Origin: CAYPNP01 sp964412195
Lineage (GTDB): Bacteria > Acidobacteriota > JAAYUB01
Length of the DNA stretch: 64,000 nucleotides
Reading direction: 5' to 3'
Assembly: GCA_964412195.1 (NCBI GenBank)
Contig: CAYPNP010000004.1
Coordinates: forward strand, 192,989-256,988
In this document: positions 25,936 through 34,361 of the stretch, piece by piece
Layout of the letters: each line of letters starts with the position of its first letter
How positions within the stretch are numbered: position 1 is the stretch's first letter
Notes under the pieces: generated by a model
Told to the model about the DNA's origin: nothing
Database searches by the model: none
Seen by the model: the letters and a program-made list of their open reading frames with translations, nothing else
Made by a program: the position numbers and the translations under genes

Positions 25936-27533
25936 TGGCAACGATCGACTGGATAGTGCTCATCGCCTACATCGTCCTGATCATCGGGATGGGCTGGCTG
26001 GTCGGGCGCCGCCAGTGCACCCAGCTCGATTACTACCTGGGTGGCCGGTCCGTGCCGGCCTGGCAGGTGGCCCTGTCGGTGCTGGCCACCCAGGCGAGCG
26101 CCATCAGCCTGATCGGGGCGCCCGCTTTCATCGCCCTGCGCGAGGGCGGCGGCCTGGTCTGGCTGCAGTACGAGTTCGCCATCCCCCTGGCCATGATCGG
26201 AATCATGGGGTGGCTCCTGCCCGAGTTCCGCCGGCACGGCGACACCACCATCTACGAGTACCTCGAGCGGCGGTTCGGACGCGCCACCCGGATGAGCGTG
26301 AGCGCGGTGTTCCTGATCAGCCGGGCCCTGGGATCGGGCGTCGCCCTGCTGGCCACCGGGATCATCGCGTCGGTCTGCCTGGGGCTGCCGCTGCGGACGA
26401 CGGTGCTCCTCATCGGCGGGGTGGCCATCATTTACACGACCCAGGGGGGCATCCTCGCGGACATCTATTCGGACATCATTCAGCTGGCGGTGCTCTGGGC
26501 GGGAACGATCCTGACGGCGGTCATCCTCTGGGGGCGCCTGGGCAATCCCATCCCGGCGCTGCTTTCCGGCGATTCGACCCGGCTGCTCGTCTTCAACCTT
26601 CACTCCACGGGCCTCGGCGACGGACAGAATTTCGCTTTCTGGCCGATGCTGCTGGGCGGATTCTTCCTGTACCTGTCGTACTACGGTTGCGACCAGAGTC
26701 AGGCGCAGCGGCTGCTGACGACGACGGAGGTGCGGCAAGCTCAAAAGTCGCTGCTGGTCAATGGCGTCCTGCGGTTCCCCCTGGTGCTCTGCTACTGCTC
26801 CATCGGCGTCCTGATGATCCCGTACCTTCATCAATTCCCCGAATTCGCAGCCCGGCTGAAGGGCGTCTCCCCGGACTTCCTGGTGCCTTACTTCCTACAG
26901 GAACACATTCCGGCCGGGGTGCTCGGCCTGATCGTCGCCGGGATCTTCGCCGCCTCCATGTCCAGCCTGGACAGCGCCCTGAATTCTCTGAGCGCCGTGA
27001 CCTGGACCGATTTCCTGGCGCGCTGGCGCCCCTCCCTGGAATCCCTTCCACCCGCGCGCCAGGTAAGGATCTCCCGTTGGCTGACCATCCTCTGGGGTGT
27101 AGTCTCGACCCTGTTCGCCGTGGGGATGATCGGGGGCCCGGAGACGGTGCTGGAGACGGTCAACAAGATCGGCTCGGCGTTCTACGGCCCGATCCTGGCG
27201 GTATTCCTCCTGGGAACGCAGATGCGGGGGACCCGGCAATCCGCAGTGCTGGTCGGACTGGCGGCAGGGGTGGGAGGAAATCTCTATCTGTGGCTCTTCC
27301 AGCCGGGAATTGCCTGGATGTGGTGGAACGTGGCCGGCTTCGCGCTGGCTCTGTCCGCCGGGTTCCTCGGTGGCATGCTCCCCGGTCAGCGCCGGCCGGT
27401 GGAATACTCTCCCCCCAATGATGAGCAGTATTGCCGGCCCAGAGTGTTGCGCTGGCATGTCATTGTCCTCATCGCCAGCTTTGCCGTGGCCTTGTTGATT
27501 TCGGCATGGATCGAACACCTACGGGCGGCTTGA
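25935..27533 (+). CDS. Sodium:solute symporter (SSS family)
   Basis: The 532-residue protein has about 13 predicted helices and the SSS features: IVLIAYIVLIIGMGWLVGRRQ, YYLGGRSVPAWQVALSVLAT, IYEYLERRFGRATRMS, IYTTQGGILADIYSDIIQ, and a later AASMSSLDSALNSLSAVTW with the sodium-binding Ser/Asp residues of the eighth helix. The substrate (sugar, amino acid, carboxylate or compatible solute) is not fixed. Its start overlaps the stop of the previous gene (TAATG), indicating translational coupling. The antiporter gene starts 36 bases later. Confidence 0.9.
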   Translation: MATIDWIVLIAYIVLIIGMGWLVGRRQCTQLDYYLGGRSVPAWQVALSVLATQASAISLIGAPAFIALREGGGLVWLQYEFAIPLAMIGIMGWLLPEFRRHGDTTIYEYLERRFGRATRMSVSAVFLISRALGSGVALLATGIIASVCLGLPLRTTVLLIGGVAIIYTTQGGILADIYSDIIQLAVLWAGTILTAVILWGRLGNPIPALLSGDSTRLLVFNLHSTGLGDGQNFAFWPMLLGGFFLYLSYYGCDQSQAQRLLTTTEVRQAQKSLLVNGVLRFPLVLCYCSIGVLMIPYLHQFPEFAARLKGVSPDFLVPYFLQEHIPAGVLGLIVAGIFAASMSSLDSALNSLSAVTWTDFLARWRPSLESLPPARQVRISRWLTILWGVVSTLFAVGMIGGPETVLETVNKIGSAFYGPILAVFLLGTQMRGTRQSAVLVGLAAGVGGNLYLWLFQPGIAWMWWNVAGFALALSAGFLGGMLPGQRRPVEYSPPNDEQYCRPRVLRWHVIVLIASFAVALLISAWIEHLRAA

Positions 27534-27569
27534 TCAGGAAAGCGAGACCTTTGCACAGAAAGGCGTGAA

Positions 27570-28886
27570 ATGACCTGGAAGACTTGGCTCCTTGGATTGG
27601 CACTGTGCTTGAACACCCTCGATGTCCTGGGCGCGGATGGGGGCATTCACCATGATCCCTCGGCCACGGTGGCCCTGTATCTGGTGGTGATCCTGCTTGT
27701 CGCCAAACTGGGCGGGGAGATTGCTGTCCGGTTGCGCCAACCGGCAGTCCTGGGCGAACTGATCGCCGGCGTCATTCTCGGGAACTTCTATCTATGCGGA
27801 CTTCCCTGGTTCGAACCGATCAAGGGGGACGTCTTCATCGATCTGTTGGCCCGGCTGGGGGTGATGCTGCTCCTGTTTGAGGTCGGCTTGGAGTCCACCG
27901 TCAAGCAGATGGCCTCCGTGGGAGTGTCCTCCACTCTGGTGGCGTTGCTGGGCGTGGGGGCGCCCATGCTCCTGGGATGGGGGGTGGGAGCCTGGCTGCT
28001 GCCACAGGCGGGGGTGTATGTCCATCTGTTCCTGGGCGCCACCCTGTGCGCCACCAGTGTCGGGATTACTGCCCGGGTGCTACAGGATCTTTCCTGGAGC
28101 CGGAGCAAGGAGGGCCGGATCATCCTCGGCGCCGCGGTCATCGATGACGTGATGGGATTGATCGTTCTGGCCACTGTCAGCGGCTTGATCGTGGCCGCCA
28201 ACCTCGGCCAGAGTCTGTCGATGCTGGCAGTCAGCTGGATCACCGCCAAAGCGCTGCTCTTCCTGGGAGTGGCACTGGCGGCAGGGATCTGGCTGTCCCC
28301 GAAGCTGTTTCGAGCCGCCTTCCGCCTCCAGGTTCGCGGAGTCCTCCTGGCGATCGGCTTGGCCTTCTGTTTTGGTCTCGCCTGGGCTTCCGGGGCGATT
28401 GGTCTGGCACCCATCGTCGGAGCGTTCGCAGCGGGATTGATTCTGGAGGAATCGCATTTTGAGAAGTTCGTTCGGCGAGGGGAACGATCGTTGGAAGACC
28501 TGATCCACCCCTTGTCGGCCTTCCTGGTTCCCGTGTTCTTTGTTCTCATGGGGCTTCGGACAGACTTGCGGGTCTTCATGGACTTGAGAACCCTGGGCTT
28601 GGCGATAGCGCTCACCATCGTGGCCATCGCGGGAAAACAAGTCTGCGGGCTGGGTGTCATCGGACGGGGAATTGATCGCCTGACCGTCGGTTTGGGAATG
28701 ATACCGAGAGGAGAGGTAGGGCTCATCTTCGCCAACCAGGGACTGCTCTTGCGCTTCCACGGCGAACCGATCATCACCACAGCCACCTTCTCTGCCGTGG
28801 TGGTGATGGTCATCCTTACCACACTGCTCACTCCTCTGGTTCTCACAGCACGGATTCGACAGATCCAGAAGAGGAGCAAGCAATGA
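27570..28886 (+). CDS. Cation:proton antiporter, CPA2 family
   Basis: The 438-residue protein begins with a signal-like first helix, then shows CPA2 landmarks: LAKLGGEIAVRLRQPAVLGE near the N-terminus, LLARLGVMLLLFEVGLEST, GATLCATSVGITARVLQD and GAAVIDDVMGLIVLATVSG, whose aspartate pair (IDD) is the ion-binding site of the family. PIVGAFAAGLILEES and IPRGEVGLIFANQG follow. There is no TrkA nucleotide-binding domain, so it is not a full Kef channel. It would exchange Na+ or K+ for H+. Codon ends are visibly less G/C-rich than in the flanking ClC and symporter genes, which suggests separate origin. Confidence 0.9.
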   Translation: MTWKTWLLGLALCLNTLDVLGADGGIHHDPSATVALYLVVILLVAKLGGEIAVRLRQPAVLGELIAGVILGNFYLCGLPWFEPIKGDVFIDLLARLGVMLLLFEVGLESTVKQMASVGVSSTLVALLGVGAPMLLGWGVGAWLLPQAGVYVHLFLGATLCATSVGITARVLQDLSWSRSKEGRIILGAAVIDDVMGLIVLATVSGLIVAANLGQSLSMLAVSWITAKALLFLGVALAAGIWLSPKLFRAAFRLQVRGVLLAIGLAFCFGLAWASGAIGLAPIVGAFAAGLILEESHFEKFVRRGERSLEDLIHPLSAFLVPVFFVLMGLRTDLRVFMDLRTLGLAIALTIVAIAGKQVCGLGVIGRGIDRLTVGLGMIPRGEVGLIFANQGLLLRFHGEPIITTATFSAVVVMVILTTLLTPLVLTARIRQIQKRSKQ

Positions 28887-28917
28887 TCCGAGCAGATCTT
28901 GATATCCAAGAGGTGCG

Positions 28918-30435
28918 GTGAATTTGCAAGCGTGGGTTGACCTGATCAATGGGTACGTCTGGAGCATGCCCCTGGTGCTGTTGTGCCTGGGGACAGGGCT
29001 ATTTTTCTCCGTCCGTACTCGCTTCCTGCAGGTCCGGCTGATCAAGCAAATGCTCCAGCAGTTGATTCAGGGGGAATCCTCTGCGAGGGGTGTCTCCTCC
29101 TTCCAGGGTTTCGCCATGGCTTTGGGCGGCAGGGTGGGAACCGGCAACATCGCCGGTGTTGCCACCGCCATCGGCATGGGTGGTCCGGGGGCTCTCTTCT
29201 GGATGTGGGTGATCGCCTTTCTTGGCGCGGGTTCCGCCTATATCGAATCCGCCCTGGCTCAGGTGTGGAAGGAGGAGATCGGCGGGGTTTACCGCGGCGG
29301 CCCCTCGTATTATATCGAGAAGGGTCTGGGCCAGAGATGGTACGCCATCATTTTCGCCGTTATCACCGTTATTTCCTGTGGCATCCTGTTACCCGGCATT
29401 CAGGCCAACAGCATCGCCGTCGCATTTCACGACGCCCACTCGGTCATTACCCCACCGCTCTCTGGAGGCGTGGTGACCGTTCTGCTAGGATTGATCATTT
29501 TCGGTGGTGTGAAACGGATCGGCAAAGCTGCTGAGGTGCTGGTGCCCTTCATGGCCATCGCATATCTCTTGGTAGCGTTGATGATCGTTCTGTTCAATCT
29601 TCAGCGTCTACCGGCGGTGCTCGCCATGGTTTTTACCGCTGCGGTCGGTAAGCATGCCATATTGGGGGGAATAGTCGGTTCGGCCATCACCTGGGGAGTG
29701 AAGCGGGGAATTTTCTCTAACGAGGCTGGTCAGGGGACCGGGCCGCAAGCGGCCGCCGCGGCCGAGGTGGCCCACCCAGCCCAGCAGGGGCTCGTACAGG
29801 CCTTTTCCGTCTATGTCGACACGTTGTTGGTATGCAGTGCCACCGGGTTCATGATCCTAGTGACCGGCGCGTATAATGTGAGCGATGGGAAGGGTGGATT
29901 CCTGGTGCATAGCCTGAAGGGGATCGAGGCCGGCCCCGTCTGGACCCAACGTGGGATTGACACTCTGGTCACCGGATTCGGCAGTCAGTTCGTGGCGTAC
30001 GCCTTGTTCTTTTTCGCCTTCACCACCTTGATGGCTTATGCCTTCTACACGGAATCCAACGTGGCGTATTTGTTCAAAAACAAGAGCCGGTTCGAGATCT
30101 TTCTAGCCCGCGTCTTATTTCTGGCCATGACTTTCTATGGGTCCATCCGCACTTCCAGCCTGGCTTGGGGATTGGGCGATATCGGCGTCGGCCTGATGGC
30201 TTGGCTGAATATCGTGGCGATTCTGCTCTTGAGCCGGGTGGGATTGGCCACGCTACGGGATTTCGAAAGTCAACGGAGAGAGGGACTAGTTCTCACATTC
30301 GATCCGGATAAACTGGGGATTCACAACGCCGGCCTCTGGACGGCGATCCACCGGCGAGAAGAGGAGAGAATCCCGGAACAGCGCCGCCCCATCCTAACGT
30401 GTGAAGAGTTCCATGAAACAAGATCGAAGTCTTAG
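28918..30435 (+). CDS. Sodium:alanine/glycine symporter (AGCS family)
   Basis: The 505-residue protein carries the AGCS signature stretch GGRVGTGNIAGVATAIGMGGPGALFWMW around residue 75. FLGAGSAYIESALAQVWKE, GGPSYYIEKGLGQRWYA and a late GIFSNEAGQGTGPQAAAAAE are also diagnostic. It should import alanine or glycine with Na+. The start codon is GTG, preceded by AGAGGTG. Like the antiporter before it, its codon third positions are less G/C-rich than the surrounding genes. The last 60 residues are a hydrophilic tail. Its end overlaps the ClC gene by 23 bases. Confidence 0.92.
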   Translation: MNLQAWVDLINGYVWSMPLVLLCLGTGLFFSVRTRFLQVRLIKQMLQQLIQGESSARGVSSFQGFAMALGGRVGTGNIAGVATAIGMGGPGALFWMWVIAFLGAGSAYIESALAQVWKEEIGGVYRGGPSYYIEKGLGQRWYAIIFAVITVISCGILLPGIQANSIAVAFHDAHSVITPPLSGGVVTVLLGLIIFGGVKRIGKAAEVLVPFMAIAYLLVALMIVLFNLQRLPAVLAMVFTAAVGKHAILGGIVGSAITWGVKRGIFSNEAGQGTGPQAAAAAEVAHPAQQGLVQAFSVYVDTLLVCSATGFMILVTGAYNVSDGKGGFLVHSLKGIEAGPVWTQRGIDTLVTGFGSQFVAYALFFFAFTTLMAYAFYTESNVAYLFKNKSRFEIFLARVLFLAMTFYGSIRTSSLAWGLGDIGVGLMAWLNIVAILLLSRVGLATLRDFESQRREGLVLTFDPDKLGIHNAGLWTAIHRREEERIPEQRRPILTCEEFHETRSKS

Positions 30436-31813
30436 GCGCCACCTGACCGAGGAGAGCGTCCTGTTCGTCAGCGTCTTGAAGTGGGTGATGATCGCCACGG
30501 CGGTGGGGGTCATCGTCGGGGCGGCCACGGCCGGATTCCTCTATCTGTTGGGCTGGAGCATTGCCCGGGGGCAATCCCAGCCGCTCTACTTCCTGTCGCT
30601 TCCGGTCGCCTTCTTCCTCAGCGCGGCTATGATCCGGCTCTTCGCGCCCGACGCGGAAGGGCACGGCACGGAAAAGGTCATCGAGGCGTTTCACAAGCGC
30701 GCGGGCCGGATCGCCCCTCCGGTCGTCCCTGTCAAGCTGCTCGCGACCCTTGTCACTCTGGCGGCCGGGGGATCGGCCGGCAAGGAGGGCCCCTGCGCCC
30801 AGATCGGGGCTGGGCTCACCTCCCTGGTGTCCGACCTCCTGCGCCTGGATGACCGGGACCGGAAGAAGCTGGCCATCTGCGGCATCAGCGCCGGCTTCGC
30901 CGCCGTGTTCGGCACGCCCATCTCCGGCGCCATCTTCGGGCTGGAGGTGCTGTTCGTGGGGAACCTGCTCTACGACAGCCTGCTGCCCTCCTTCATCGCC
31001 GGGATCACCAGCTACCACGTCGCCCGGGTGATCGGGATCACCTATTTCGCCCACAAGCTCCGCTTCGTCCCGGTCTTCAGCGAGACCTTCTTCCTGAAGG
31101 TCCTGGCGGCGGGCATCTTTTTCGGGCTATGCGCGTTGATCCTGGTGGAGATGCTCAAGCTGGGGGAACGGCTGGCGCGGGCGATCCGGATCTGGGCGCC
31201 CTGGAAAGGGGTTCTGGGCGGATTGGCGCTGGTCGGCTTGACGTTCGTCTTCTCCCCCCGTTACCTCGGCCTGGGCCTGAATACGATCGAGAACGCCATC
31301 GCCGGGACGCCGGTGCCCGGGTATGCCTTCCTGGTCAAGACCCTGTTCACCAGCATCACCCTGACCTTCGGCGGCAGCGGCGGGATCGTGACGCCGATCT
31401 TCTTCATCGGCGCGACCGCCGGCTCCTTCTTCGGCGTCCTCACGGGGCTGGATCCGGGGACCTTCGCCGCCATCGGACTGGTCAGCGTGCTGGCGGGCGC
31501 CGCCAACGCGCCGCTGGCCGCGGCCATCATGGCCTTGGAACTCTTCGGGCCCGAGCTGGCGCCCTATGCCGCCGGCGCGTGCATCGTCAGTTTCCTCATG
31601 ACCGGCCACCGCAGCGTCTATCCCTCCCAGATCCTGTCCTTCCGGAAGTCCCCGTCCCTCGCCGTGGAGTTGGGCGAACAGATGGAGCACCTCCACCCCC
31701 AATTCCGGCCCCGGAAACGCGGCATCATCGTCCGCGGAGCGCGCTTGTGGCGGAACTTCGAGCGGCGGCGGCTGGCGAACAAGAAGCGCCCGGGACGAAA
31801 ACCGGGCGAATAA
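30413..31813 (+). CDS. ClC-family chloride channel or chloride/proton antiporter
   Basis: The 466-residue membrane protein has the ClC landmark GGSAGKEGPCAQIGAG (residues ~115-130, the GKEGP selectivity segment) and GISAGFAAVFGTPISGAIFGLEVL. FGGSGGIVTPIFFIGATAGSFFG and ANAPLAAAIMALELFGPEL are further family segments. No C-terminal CBS domains are present. The residue equivalent to the gating glutamate lies in GKEGP. I chose the ATG at 30413; a GTG at 30401 is also in frame. It overlaps the AGCS gene, so it belongs to the same transcript. Confidence 0.9.
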   Translation: MKQDRSLRRHLTEESVLFVSVLKWVMIATAVGVIVGAATAGFLYLLGWSIARGQSQPLYFLSLPVAFFLSAAMIRLFAPDAEGHGTEKVIEAFHKRAGRIAPPVVPVKLLATLVTLAAGGSAGKEGPCAQIGAGLTSLVSDLLRLDDRDRKKLAICGISAGFAAVFGTPISGAIFGLEVLFVGNLLYDSLLPSFIAGITSYHVARVIGITYFAHKLRFVPVFSETFFLKVLAAGIFFGLCALILVEMLKLGERLARAIRIWAPWKGVLGGLALVGLTFVFSPRYLGLGLNTIENAIAGTPVPGYAFLVKTLFTSITLTFGGSGGIVTPIFFIGATAGSFFGVLTGLDPGTFAAIGLVSVLAGAANAPLAAAIMALELFGPELAPYAAGACIVSFLMTGHRSVYPSQILSFRKSPSLAVELGEQMEHLHPQFRPRKRGIIVRGARLWRNFERRRLANKKRPGRKPGE

Positions 31814-31876
31814 CCGAACGTTCTTCGCGGAAGATATTGGCTTCCCGCTCAAGTCGGAGCGACCAAGGAGGTCATC

Positions 31877-32143
31877 ATGAAAATCAACGTGAAGGCTTTC
31901 GCGCTGACCTGCGGCCTCGTCTGGGGACTGGGCCTCTTCGCCCTCACCTGGTGGATCATCGCCTTCGATGGCGCAACCCACGAGGCGACGATGATCGGGC
32001 GCCTGTATCGAGGGTACAACATCAGTCCGTGGGGAAGCGTCCTGGGGCTGGTGTGGGGATTCTTCGACGCCCTGATCGGCGGGGCGGTCTTCGCGTGGCT
32101 GTACAACTGGATCGCCGGGCGCTGCGGGGAGAAAACCACGTAG
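31877..32143 (+). CDS. Small two-helix membrane protein (holin-like family)
   Basis: This 88-residue protein has two hydrophobic segments, AFALTCGLVWGLGLFALTWWIIAF and SVLGLVWGFFDALIGGAVFAWLYNWI, and a short polar linker with IGRLYRGYNISPWG. Close relatives in databases are named bacteriophage holin, but they are chromosomal and no phage genes are near. A role in membrane permeability or ion transport is as likely. AAGGAGGTCATC precedes the ATG. It ends the transport block. Confidence 0.75.
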   Translation: MKINVKAFALTCGLVWGLGLFALTWWIIAFDGATHEATMIGRLYRGYNISPWGSVLGLVWGFFDALIGGAVFAWLYNWIAGRCGEKTT

Positions 32144-32201
32144 TCCCGGGGGCGACGGAGCCGGCTTCCAGCGTCCCTGAGACGAAAGATTGTCCATGAG
32201 A

Positions 32202-32225
32202 CAATTGTGATGGAGCCTGGCACCA
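32202..32225 (+). repeat. 'GTGACAGAGCCTGACACC'-type repeat, degenerate copy
   Basis: CAATTGTGATGGAGCCTGGCACCAT is a variant of the repeat clustered near 14.1-14.9 kb. It lies between the transport block and the sigma-factor gene. Confidence 0.55.
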
Positions 32226-32356
32226 TCGCATCTGCCGCCATTGCATTCTGCCCATCTTTAACCTGATCATTTTTTCTTTGTTATCCTGAAGGAAAATACG
32301 AATATGCTGTGGAGATTCTCACAATATTTCCCGCCGTCGTCCGTCTACACCGGTGG

Positions 32357-32938
32357 ATGGAGGCACGGTTGAGCGCCGCCCCAATGACCGAACAAGAGCG
32401 AAAGATCTCCGCCATCGTCGCCGAAACCCGAAGCCGGCTCCGCAATTTCATCCGCCGGCGGGTGCCGGAGCTGGCCGACGCCGAGGACATCCTGCAGGAG
32501 GTCTTCTGCGAATTGGTGGAGGCCAACCGCCTGCTGATGCCCATCGAGCACGTGACCGGCTGGCTCTTCCGCGTGGCGCGCAACCGGATCACGGACCTGT
32601 GGCGCCGGAAAAAGCCGGACTCCCTGAGCGACGTGGCGGCAGGCGGCGCGGACGGCGAACCGTTGCGGCTCGAGGACCTGCTGCCCTCGCCCGAGGCCGG
32701 ACCGGAGGCGCTCTACCTCCGCACGGCGCTCCTGGAGGAGCTGGAGCTGGCGCTCGAGGAGCTGCCCGCCGCCCAGCGCGAGGTGTTCATCGCCCACGAG
32801 CTGGAGGGACGCAGCTTCCAGGAGCTGGCGGCGGAAAGCGGCGTCGGCGTCAACACCCTGCTCTCGCGCAAGCGCTACGCGGTGCTCCGCCTGCGCGAGC
32901 GGTTGCGGGGCATCTACGAAGATTTTATGAACCAGTGA
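32357..32938 (+). CDS. ECF-type RNA polymerase sigma factor
   Basis: The ~193-residue protein has sigma region 2 (RLRNFIRRRVPELADAEDILQEVFCELVEANR, then GWLFRVARNRITDLWRRKK, the -10 recognition helix). Region 4 follows (LEELPAAQREVFIAHELEGRSFQELAAESGVGVNTLLSRKRYAVLRLRERL). The linker is longer than usual and acid-rich. The start is unsure: ATG codons at 32357 and 32384 and a GTG at 32309 are in frame, none with a clear ribosome site. Nine bases after its stop begins a small membrane-protein gene in the place where an anti-sigma factor would be expected. Confidence 0.9.
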   Translation: MEARLSAAPMTEQERKISAIVAETRSRLRNFIRRRVPELADAEDILQEVFCELVEANRLLMPIEHVTGWLFRVARNRITDLWRRKKPDSLSDVAAGGADGEPLRLEDLLPSPEAGPEALYLRTALLEELELALEELPAAQREVFIAHELEGRSFQELAAESGVGVNTLLSRKRYAVLRLRERLRGIYEDFMNQ

Positions 32939-32946
32939 GGGACGCC

Positions 32947-33291
32947 ATGGATGCACTCCGGAAGAAGAGGTTCTGGCTTTTCGTGATCGCCCCCGTGGGG
33001 CTGGCGGTCTTCCTCTGGCTCGGCGGCACGGTGGTGAAGCTGCTGTGGAACTGGCTCCTGCCGGCGCTGTTCGGGTGGCCGGCGCTCACCTTCTGGCAGG
33101 CCCTGGGCCTGCTGGCGCTCTGCCGGATCCTGTTCGGCGGCTTCGGCGCGCACGGCCTCCGCTCCCCCCGGCGATCCGGGATGTCCGGGCACTGGGAGCG
33201 GATGACTCCCGAGGAGCGGGAAAAATGCCGCCGGTGGTTCCACGGCCGCTGGGGCGGCGACGTCCCGCCCGACCCGACGCCGGACGCGTGA
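32947..33291 (+). CDS. Small membrane protein coupled to the ECF sigma factor
   Basis: The 114-residue protein has a basic N-terminus and two or three hydrophobic segments (FWLFVIAPVGLAVFLWLGGTVVKLLW, WNWLLPALFGWPALTFWQALGLLALCRILFG). A polar Arg/Gly-rich tail follows, with MTPEEREKCRRWFHGRW. GAGGG precedes the ATG. It has no zinc-type anti-sigma motif (HxxxCxxC), but its position nine bases after the sigma gene suggests it senses at the membrane and controls it. Confidence 0.7.
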   Translation: MDALRKKRFWLFVIAPVGLAVFLWLGGTVVKLLWNWLLPALFGWPALTFWQALGLLALCRILFGGFGAHGLRSPRRSGMSGHWERMTPEEREKCRRWFHGRWGGDVPPDPTPDA

Positions 33292-33448
33292 GCCCGGGCC
33301 CGCCTCCGCCCAGGCCCGTCGCACGGGGCCGGCGGCCGGATGTCCGCCGGCGACGCCCCGGACGACGGGCTATTGCAGCCGTCACCGAACTCGCGACGAT
33401 TGCAGAACGTATTGGGAAGAAATCCAACTTGTCCCAAAGGAGAAGCGC

Positions 33449-34054
33449 ATGCAATCCAGATTCCGTGTCGTCCGGATGGGCCTGATCGGCCGGGTGGTTC
33501 CGATCATCTTGCTCGTCCTTTCCGCCGCCGCCCTGGCCCAGAACGCGGCGCCGGCCGCCGCCGCCGCGCCCGCGCCGAAAACCATCGGCGCATATAACAA
33601 GGAAATCTACCAGGGGATGAAAGCGATCGTGCTCCGCGCGGCCGAAGTGATGCCCGAGGAGGGCTACAGCTTCAAACCCGCCGACACGGTCCGGAGCTTC
33701 GGCCAGATCCTGGGGCACATCGCCGATTCCCAGTACTTCTTCTGTTCCGTGGTCCTGGGCGAGAAAAGTCCCGCGCCGCAGGTCGAGAAGACCAAGACGT
33801 CCAAGGCCGACCTGATCGCCGCGCTCCAGGAAGCCTTCACTTACGGCGAAAAGGCGTTCGACGGGATGACCGATGCCTCCGCCACGGAGATGGTGAAGCT
33901 CATGGGCAGCGACGCGCCGAGGCTGGGCGTGCTGACCACCAACAGCCTGCACACGGTGGAGCACTACGGGAACCTCGTCACCTACCTGCGGCTGAAGGGC
34001 CTCGTCCCGCCCACCAGCGACCCGGCCTTCATGCAGGAAATGATGAAGAAATGA
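33449..34054 (+). CDS. Secreted DinB-family protein
   Basis: The 201-residue protein has a signal peptide (VVPIILLVLSAAALA, cut before QN) and a DinB four-helix bundle. The metal-binding histidine triad is H90 (GQILGHIADSQ), H168 and H172 (NSLHTVEHYGNL), typical for this family of putative metal-dependent enzymes. Export of a DinB protein is known in this type of bacteria. Function is otherwise unknown. AAAGGAGAAG precedes the ATG. It is monocistronic and the last chromosomal gene before the tRNA half-gene. Confidence 0.87.
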   Translation: MQSRFRVVRMGLIGRVVPIILLVLSAAALAQNAAPAAAAAPAPKTIGAYNKEIYQGMKAIVLRAAEVMPEEGYSFKPADTVRSFGQILGHIADSQYFFCSVVLGEKSPAPQVEKTKTSKADLIAALQEAFTYGEKAFDGMTDASATEMVKLMGSDAPRLGVLTTNSLHTVEHYGNLVTYLRLKGLVPPTSDPAFMQEMMKK

Positions 34055-34276
34055 CCGGCCCGTAGTCCAGGTCCGTCGTAGTCCCGGTCCGCCGGCCCCT
34101 CTTATGGAGCGCCGGCTTCCAGCCGGCCTCGCACTCCCGCTCCGCCGGCCTGGGAACACCCACCCTGAAAACCGCGCCCCGGGGCGGGCCGCTCCGGGCT
34201 ACGGAGAAAGGGACGGCAGCCAAGCGCTCTCACGCTGGAGGATACCCGGCTGGGAGAACAGCCATCTGTAAAGATT
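34055..34276. other. Intergenic region with dispersed chromosomal repeats
   Basis: This GC-rich stretch contains GCGCCGGCTTCCAGCCGGC, an inverted repeat, and several other GCCGGC and GGGCCG palindromes. I see no gene. It precedes the tRNA terminator. Confidence 0.45.
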
Positions 34277-34303
34277 AAAAAGGCTTCCGATCGCTCGGGA
34301 GCC
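34277..34303 (-). terminator. Rho-independent terminator of the tRNA-Arg gene
   Basis: On the minus strand the stem GGCTCCCGA-gcga-TCGGAAGCC (one mismatch) is followed by TTTTT. It lies ten bases after the CCA end of the tRNA half-gene. Confidence 0.8.
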
Positions 34304-34313
34304 TATTCAGATT

Positions 34314-34361
34314 TGGCACGCCCGGCAGGACTCGAACCTGCAACCCCCGGCTTAGAAGGCC
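34314..34361 (-). other. tRNA-Arg(TCT) 3' half-gene, att site of an integrated element
   Basis: On the minus strand the sequence from the anticodon loop to CCA is intact: CTTCTAA loop (anticodon TCT), GCCGG stem, GGGTT variable loop, T-arm GCAGG-TTCGAGT-CCTGC, acceptor CGGGCGT, discriminator G and CCA. The 5' half is missing: the bases preceding the loop on that strand do not form the D-arm or acceptor strand. Such a 3' tRNA fragment is the usual product of tyrosine-recombinase integration. Chromosome lies to the left, the element to the right. Confidence 0.85.

Noticed and set aside
31877..32143. Prophage remnant, because the small protein resembles 'bacteriophage holin' entries
   Set aside because: No other phage genes lie nearby and its setting is a transport operon; the name is probably a database convention.
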